NCBI RefSeq assembly: GCF_037031225.1
Contig: NZ_JAYEZN010000001.1
Coordinates: 1,364,001-1,428,000, forward strand
Direction of reading: 5' to 3'
Origin: Halorientalis sp. LT38
Lineage (GTDB): Archaea; Halobacteriota; Halobacteria; Halobacteriales; Haloarculaceae
Length of the DNA stretch: 64,000 nucleotides
Shown piece after piece: positions 59,931 through 64,000 of the stretch (within the stretch, counting starts at the first letter, position 1; each line of letters starts with the position of its first letter). Position numbers and translations under genes: made by a program. The notes beneath the pieces were generated by a model. The model saw nothing but the letters and a program-made list of their open reading frames with translations, was not told the origin of the DNA and searched no databases.

Positions 59931-60287
59931 TCAGAACGTGATGATCTCGTAGTCGTCGTCGACGAGCGACCGGATGCTCGGGTGGCCCTCGTGGTCGTCG
60001 AGGCGGACGACGCCCGAATCGTCGACGGCGTCGGAGACGCCGAAGGCACCGGCACAGAAGTCACAGACGGACGCGTCGTCGCGAACGGCCCGATACAGGT
60101 CGTGATAGTCACTGTCTTCGGCTTCGAGTTCCGGGATCCACTCCGTTCCGGCCCCGTCGAAGATGAGTTCGACCTCGTCGCCCTCCGTCTCCGCGAACTC
60201 CTTTGCGGCTTCCAGTCCGTTGACGAGCCGCCCTGTATCTGCGGGCGATTCCGTGCCGGCGAGGATGACGATCGCTGCGTTCACCAT
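59931..60287 (-). CDS. DsrE family protein
   Basis: A 118-residue DsrE/TusD-like protein. The Rossmann-like N-terminus AAIVILAGTESPADTGRLVNGL, the DEVELIFDGAGTEWIPEL segment and a Cys pair in VCDFCAGAFG (about residue 75) fit sulfur-relay proteins in which Cys carries a persulfide. It lies near a disulfide-reductase-like flavoenzyme and an ETHE1-like hydrolase, suggesting a shared sulfur or thiol function. Confidence 0.82.
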   Translation of the reverse strand: MVNAAIVILAGTESPADTGRLVNGLEAAKEFAETEGDEVELIFDGAGTEWIPELEAEDSDYHDLYRAVRDDASVCDFCAGAFGVSDAVDDSGVVRLDDHEGHPSIRSLVDDDYEIITF

Positions 60288-60373
60288 TACTGGTTACGGT
60301 AGGACAGTGAGTTACTAAACCGTACCCGAACCTCCGGGTAACCCGATAACGCGAGCGTAACCACGGGGCGGCG

Positions 60374-61801
60374 TCAGTGCTGGTGGCCGTCGCCGCGGCT
60401 GAACCGGCCCGAGAAAGCGCGCTGGACGACCTCGGGCAGCGCCGGGTGGACGTGGATGGCCTCCCGGATGTCACGGACGGTCCCGGATCCCGCCGTCATC
60501 GCGACGACGACTTCCTGGATCAGCGTCGACGCCTCGGGGCCAACGATGTGACAGCCGAGGATCTCGCCCTCCGGGTCGATGATGACCTTGACGAAGCCGC
60601 TGGCGTTCATCGCGTCGCCCCGGGCCGTGTCCTCGAACCGGTAGGTGTTGGTCGCGTACTCGCGGCCGGCCTCGCGGAGTTCCCGCTCGCGTGCACCGAC
60701 GCCGGCGACCTCGGGGGAGGAAAACACCGCGAAGGGCATCGCGGTGTAATCGACCGGCTCGGGGTCGCTCCCGAAGAGGTTGCGCGCGACGGCGCGGGCC
60801 TCGTGGTTCGCGCTGTGTTTCAGCAGGTACTCGCCGACCACGTCGCCCAGCGCCCAGACTCCCTCGGCCCCCGTCTGCAGGTACTCGTCCGTCTCGACGA
60901 ATCCCCGGTCGTCGGTCTCGACGCCCGTCGCCGCCGGGTTCAGCGCGTCCGTGTTCGGCCGCCGTCCCGCGGCGACGAGGAGTTCGTCACCCGTCACGGT
61001 GACGCCGCCCTCGTCGGCGACGATCCCGCCGTCCTCGCCGTACTCGTAGGGCTGTGCCTCCAGGGTGATCGTCCCATCGGATTCCGAGACGGCCGTGGCC
61101 GCGTGGCCGGTGTGGACGGTGAACCGTGCCGCGTACCGATCGGTGAAGGCCGCGGCGACCTCCGCGTCGGCCGTCGGGAGCAGAGTCGGCCGCCGACCGA
61201 CGATGGTCACGTCGCTGCCGAAGGTCCCGAAGAAGTGGCCGAGTTCGGCCGCGATGTACCCCCCGCCGACGATCACGAGGTGATCGGGCGGCGACTCCAC
61301 CTGGAGCGCGTCCGTACTCGTCATGTAGGGCACCTCCTCGATGCCGTCGATATCGGGGATCGACGGTCGCGTCCCCGTCGCGATCAGGACCGTCTCCGCC
61401 CGGAGCCGGGTGCCCTCGTCCTCGCCGCTTGCGATCTCGACGGTCCGGTCGTCGACGAACCGCCCCTCGCCCTCGAACAACTCGTGCTGGGACGACGATC
61501 GGAGGCCGCTGCGGATCGACGCCGCGTCCTCCCCGACTTCCTCGTTGACTTTTCGGACGATGTCGGCGAAGGCGACGTCCTCGACGGTGGTCTCGATGTC
61601 GAACTCGTCGGCGCGCTCGATCGTCTCGAGCACGTCCGCGTGGTAGAGCAGGTGTTTCGAGGGGATGCAGCCGCGGTTGAGACAGGTCCCACCGAGCGGG
61701 CCCTTCTCGACGACGGCGACCGATTGCCCCTGGTTGGCCGCGACGTTCGCGACCTCGAGTCCGGACCCCGAACCGATGACCAGAAAGTCGAACTCCTCCA
61801 T
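60374..61801 (-). CDS. Pyridine nucleotide-disulfide oxidoreductase (lipoamide/mycothione reductase-like)
   Basis: A 475-residue FAD enzyme with the redox pair in GGTCLNRGCIPSK (Cys about residues 40 and 45), N-terminal GSGSGLEVANVAA, NAD-binding GGGYIAAELGHFFG (about 180), the second FAD segment GVWALGDVVG (about 300) and the catalytic His-Glu in HVHPALPEV (about 455). The N-terminal GSGSG is as in mycothione-type enzymes rather than lipoamide dehydrogenases, which usually have GxGPGG. No 2-oxoacid dehydrogenase genes are adjacent. The disulfide substrate is unknown; gamma-glutamylcysteine-related thiols occur in haloarchaea. Confidence 0.85.
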   Translation of the reverse strand: MEEFDFLVIGSGSGLEVANVAANQGQSVAVVEKGPLGGTCLNRGCIPSKHLLYHADVLETIERADEFDIETTVEDVAFADIVRKVNEEVGEDAASIRSGLRSSSQHELFEGEGRFVDDRTVEIASGEDEGTRLRAETVLIATGTRPSIPDIDGIEEVPYMTSTDALQVESPPDHLVIVGGGYIAAELGHFFGTFGSDVTIVGRRPTLLPTADAEVAAAFTDRYAARFTVHTGHAATAVSESDGTITLEAQPYEYGEDGGIVADEGGVTVTGDELLVAAGRRPNTDALNPAATGVETDDRGFVETDEYLQTGAEGVWALGDVVGEYLLKHSANHEARAVARNLFGSDPEPVDYTAMPFAVFSSPEVAGVGARERELREAGREYATNTYRFEDTARGDAMNASGFVKVIIDPEGEILGCHIVGPEASTLIQEVVVAMTAGSGTVRDIREAIHVHPALPEVVQRAFSGRFSRGDGHQH

Positions 61802-61968
61802 GCCAAGTGCCAGTGGCTCCGCGGCCTTGAATGGCGAGTTACCCGGAGGTGACCGCAGCCGACGGGTGCGGCGCGTCCGGTCGTCGACGCGGCCATCACC
61901 GCCTGGAAGTCACGCTCGGACGACGACTGACCGGGGTCGGCGAACGCCGACCCGCTACGGGGATGGCC

Positions 61969-63255
61969 TCAGTCCTCTGGCACCGCCGCCGCTGCGGGTT
62001 CCGTGGCGGGTACCGGTGGTTCGTGCGTCCCGAAATCGGGATGAGTCTCTTCCATCCAGACGTACACGATCGCCCCGGAGAGGAACATCAGGACGGCGGT
62101 CATGTAGAACGCGGCTTCGGCGCCGATCAGCTCCATGGAGAGCCCGATCAGGATTGCACCGACCGCGTAGCCCGAGTCGCGCCACATCCGGTAGACGCCC
62201 ATGCCGGCCGACCGCCACGTCGGGTGGGCGGCGTCGCTCGGCACGGTCATCAGGTTGGGATAGAGCAGCGCCATCCCGAGTCCGGAGACGGCGGCCAGCA
62301 CGGCCCAGGGGAGGTACCCGTCGACGAGTGCCATCCCGAGCACGCCGCCGCCGGCCAGGAACATCCCCACGATCACGGGTGGCCGCCGACCGATCCGGTC
62401 GGCGAGGCCCCCAGTACCGATCTGGAGGAAGTACATCGCGCTGTGGACGCCGACCACGACGCCGACCGCCTCGATGCCGAGTCCCCGACTCGTGAGGTAC
62501 AGCGGGACGGCGATCCAGAACAGCGTGTCGACGAAGTTCTCGATGTGGCCGGCCTGTGCGGCGGCGAACAGCGTCCGATCGCCGTAGGTCGCGCGCTCGA
62601 GGACGGCCACGAACGGCAGGTTCGCGTCGTGGTGGTCGTCGTCACCTTCCGCCTGTGCGAACTGGAGCGTCTCCGTGATGAGGAAGATCGAGATCAGGAA
62701 GGCCAGCACGACGACCACGGCCAGGAAGTAGAACGGCTCCGGACGGAGGTTCCACTGGCCGGCGATGAGGCCCGTGACCCAGGCACCGACGGCGACGCCG
62801 GAGTAGCCGAAGGCCTCGTCGATGCCGACGGCGAGCCCGCGCTGATCGGGCCCGGCGAGGTCGATCTTCGCGTTGATCGCCATGCTCCAGGTGAGCGCCT
62901 GGTTGACGCCCAGCAGAACGTTCCCGACCGTGATCCAGGCCCAGCTCGGGGCGAAGATGAGGATCACGGGAAGGGGAAGCGCCGTCGCCCACCCGAGGAC
63001 GAGGACCGGTTTGCGGCCGTACTCCTCGCCCCACTTCCCGGCGTAGAGGTTGAGGATCGACTTGACGATCCCGAAGGAGACGACGAAGGAGCCGATGACG
63101 AACAGCGACTCGACGCCCAGCACGTCCCGTCCGAGGACGGGGACGACGGCACGCTCCGACCCGATGGTGAGCCCCGTCGCGAAGACCAGCAGGACGTGGA
63201 GCGAGAACTGGCCGAGGTGCTCGCGAATGCCCTGTTTCAGTTCGGTCTCACTCAT
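61969..63255 (-). CDS. MFS transporter
   Basis: A 428-residue major facilitator with about 12 membrane spans in two halves and a central cytoplasmic loop (about residues 195-225). The loop 2-3 motif appears as GKWGEEYGRKPVLVLG (about 74), corresponding to G-x-x-x-D-R-x-G-R, and a second copy as GGLADRIGRRPPVIVG (about 285). Its start is 3 bases beyond the stop of the metallo-hydrolase gene, so the two are co-transcribed. Substrate is unknown; a sulfur compound or organic anion is possible from context. Confidence 0.87.
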   Translation of the reverse strand: MSETELKQGIREHLGQFSLHVLLVFATGLTIGSERAVVPVLGRDVLGVESLFVIGSFVVSFGIVKSILNLYAGKWGEEYGRKPVLVLGWATALPLPVILIFAPSWAWITVGNVLLGVNQALTWSMAINAKIDLAGPDQRGLAVGIDEAFGYSGVAVGAWVTGLIAGQWNLRPEPFYFLAVVVVLAFLISIFLITETLQFAQAEGDDDHHDANLPFVAVLERATYGDRTLFAAAQAGHIENFVDTLFWIAVPLYLTSRGLGIEAVGVVVGVHSAMYFLQIGTGGLADRIGRRPPVIVGMFLAGGGVLGMALVDGYLPWAVLAAVSGLGMALLYPNLMTVPSDAAHPTWRSAGMGVYRMWRDSGYAVGAILIGLSMELIGAEAAFYMTAVLMFLSGAIVYVWMEETHPDFGTHEPPVPATEPAAAAVPED

Positions 63256-63258
63256 CGG

Positions 63259-64000
63259 TCACTCGGCCGCACAGTTGTTCGGCCCCAGTTCCAGGTCGGC
63301 CAGTTCCGCGTCGGCCACGGACTCCTGTCCGACGTTCACCCGCTTGACCCGCTCGAAGTTCGGCGGGTGATCCGGAACGTCCGAGGCGAGCGTCTCGACG
63401 AACGCCTCGCGGTCCCGCTGGAGGTCGGCGTTTCGCGCTTTCACTTCGCCGAGCGTCGCCGTCACCGGCGGGTCGGGCGATCCCGGATCGTGTGCCGGGA
63501 GGACGAGCACGTCGTCCGGGTACGCAAGCAGGCGCTGTAGGCTCTCGTACAGCGTCGCGGCGTTTGCCTCGACGTCGGAGTCCTCGATCCCGGCTTCGAC
63601 GCCGAGTTCGACCCGGCCGACGCTCTCGTGAAAGAGCGTGTCGCCGGTGAGCAGCGCCTCGCCCTCGAGGTCGAACGAGACGCTCCCCTCGCTGTGGCCC
63701 GGCGTGTGGCGCACGTCGATCTCGACCCCGCCGAGAGTGATCGTCTGACCGTCTTCGAGCGGGACGGCGTCGATCTCCAGCGCGTCCGCGGGGTGCAGGT
63801 GGTACGGTACGTCCTCGCGGGCCGCGAGTTTCGCACCGCCGGAGACGTGATCGGCGTGGGCGTGCGTGTCGAGCGCGGCCACGAGTTCGGCGTCGTACTC
63901 GGCGACGATCGCCTCGTACGCGTCGAGATAGTGGGAGGCGTCGAAGACGGCGGCCTGCCCGTTCGAGACGAGGACGTGAGACAGACACCCCTTCCCGGGA
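63259..64000 (-). CDS. MBL-fold hydrolase, persulfide dioxygenase (ETHE1)-like, N-terminus outside the window
   Basis: The frame is open through the right edge, so the start is not seen. The metal motif THAHADHVSGG (T-H-x-H-x-D-H) is near the right end, followed by HTPGHSEGSVSF with the next His and GDTLF with the bridging Asp, and LPAHDPG. The N-terminal visible PGKGCLSHVLVSNGQAAVFD is typical of the ETHE1/Blh subgroup that oxidises glutathione or other persulfides. Glyoxalase II is the alternative. It leads an operon with the MFS transporter. Confidence 0.82.
   Translation of the reverse strand, partial: PGKGCLSHVLVSNGQAAVFDASHYLDAYEAIVAEYDAELVAALDTHAHADHVSGGAKLAAREDVPYHLHPADALEIDAVPLEDGQTITLGGVEIDVRHTPGHSEGSVSFDLEGEALLTGDTLFHESVGRVELGVEAGIEDSDVEANAATLYESLQRLLAYPDDVLVLPAHDPGSPDPPVTATLGEVKARNADLQRDREAFVETLASDVPDHPPNFERVKRVNVGQESVADAELADLELGPNNCAAE

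Overview
The window is chromosomal DNA from a halophilic archaeon (class Halobacteria). The evidence is high GC, strongly acidic proteins, Tat-type lipoprotein signals (RR motif plus lipobox), leaderless TATA promoters, F420 biosynthesis genes, a doublet archaeal histone, haloarchaeal RPA, Azf-type glucose-6-phosphate dehydrogenase, and intron-bearing tRNAs. The order azf, RPA, histone, histone deacetylase, cca resembles, from memory, the Haloferax/Haloarcula core chromosome. No database search was possible; names rest on motifs and family memory.

1-21.6 kb is a catabolic region. It holds a partial aldehyde dehydrogenase, a branched-chain-amino-acid-type ABC importer with a single ATPase, an ornithine cyclodeaminase/mu-crystallin protein, a DAO-family FAD oxidase, a ThDP decarboxylase-like enzyme, a glutaryl-CoA-type dehydrogenase, a CaiB-type CoA-transferase, an IclR regulator, a crotonase and a second aldehyde dehydrogenase. 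Read together they would nearly complete a lysine/pipecolate to 2-oxoadipate to glutaryl-CoA route. cofG and cofH (F420 chromophore), a luciferase-like F420 oxidoreductase and a two-subunit CoA-transferase follow.

21.6-34.4 kb is an accessory region. It contains a BtrH_N/DUF4872 protein, a TnpB remnant, an orphan gene fragment, an internally deleted ISH4-like transposase, tRNA-Phe, an acyl-CoA dehydrogenase, a Fic protein, a Mig-like thymine-DNA glycosylase, a broken tyrosine integrase, and a McrBC-type restriction pair whose McrB seems to carry two PUA/EVE-like reader domains. The block ends at the 3' end of tRNA-Val.

34.5-53.5 kb is mostly core genome: tandem DUF192 proteins, an ABC exporter, TRAM and creatininase-family proteins, MptD, aIF2-beta, Azf, a pair of alpha/beta hydrolases (one exported), a metallophosphoesterase, tRNA-Arg with a duplicated 3' end, RPA, histone overlapping a histone deacetylase, and cca.

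53.5-64 kb holds tRNA-Asn and tRNA-Met, both with introns, a CARF-like regulator with an operator array, a decayed toxin-antitoxin pair lodged against copies of the tRNA-Met 3' end, a halocyanin, small membrane proteins, a DUF3179 lipoprotein, and a run with DsrE, flavoprotein disulfide reductase, MFS carrier and an ETHE1-like hydrolase that suggests sulfur/thiol redox metabolism.
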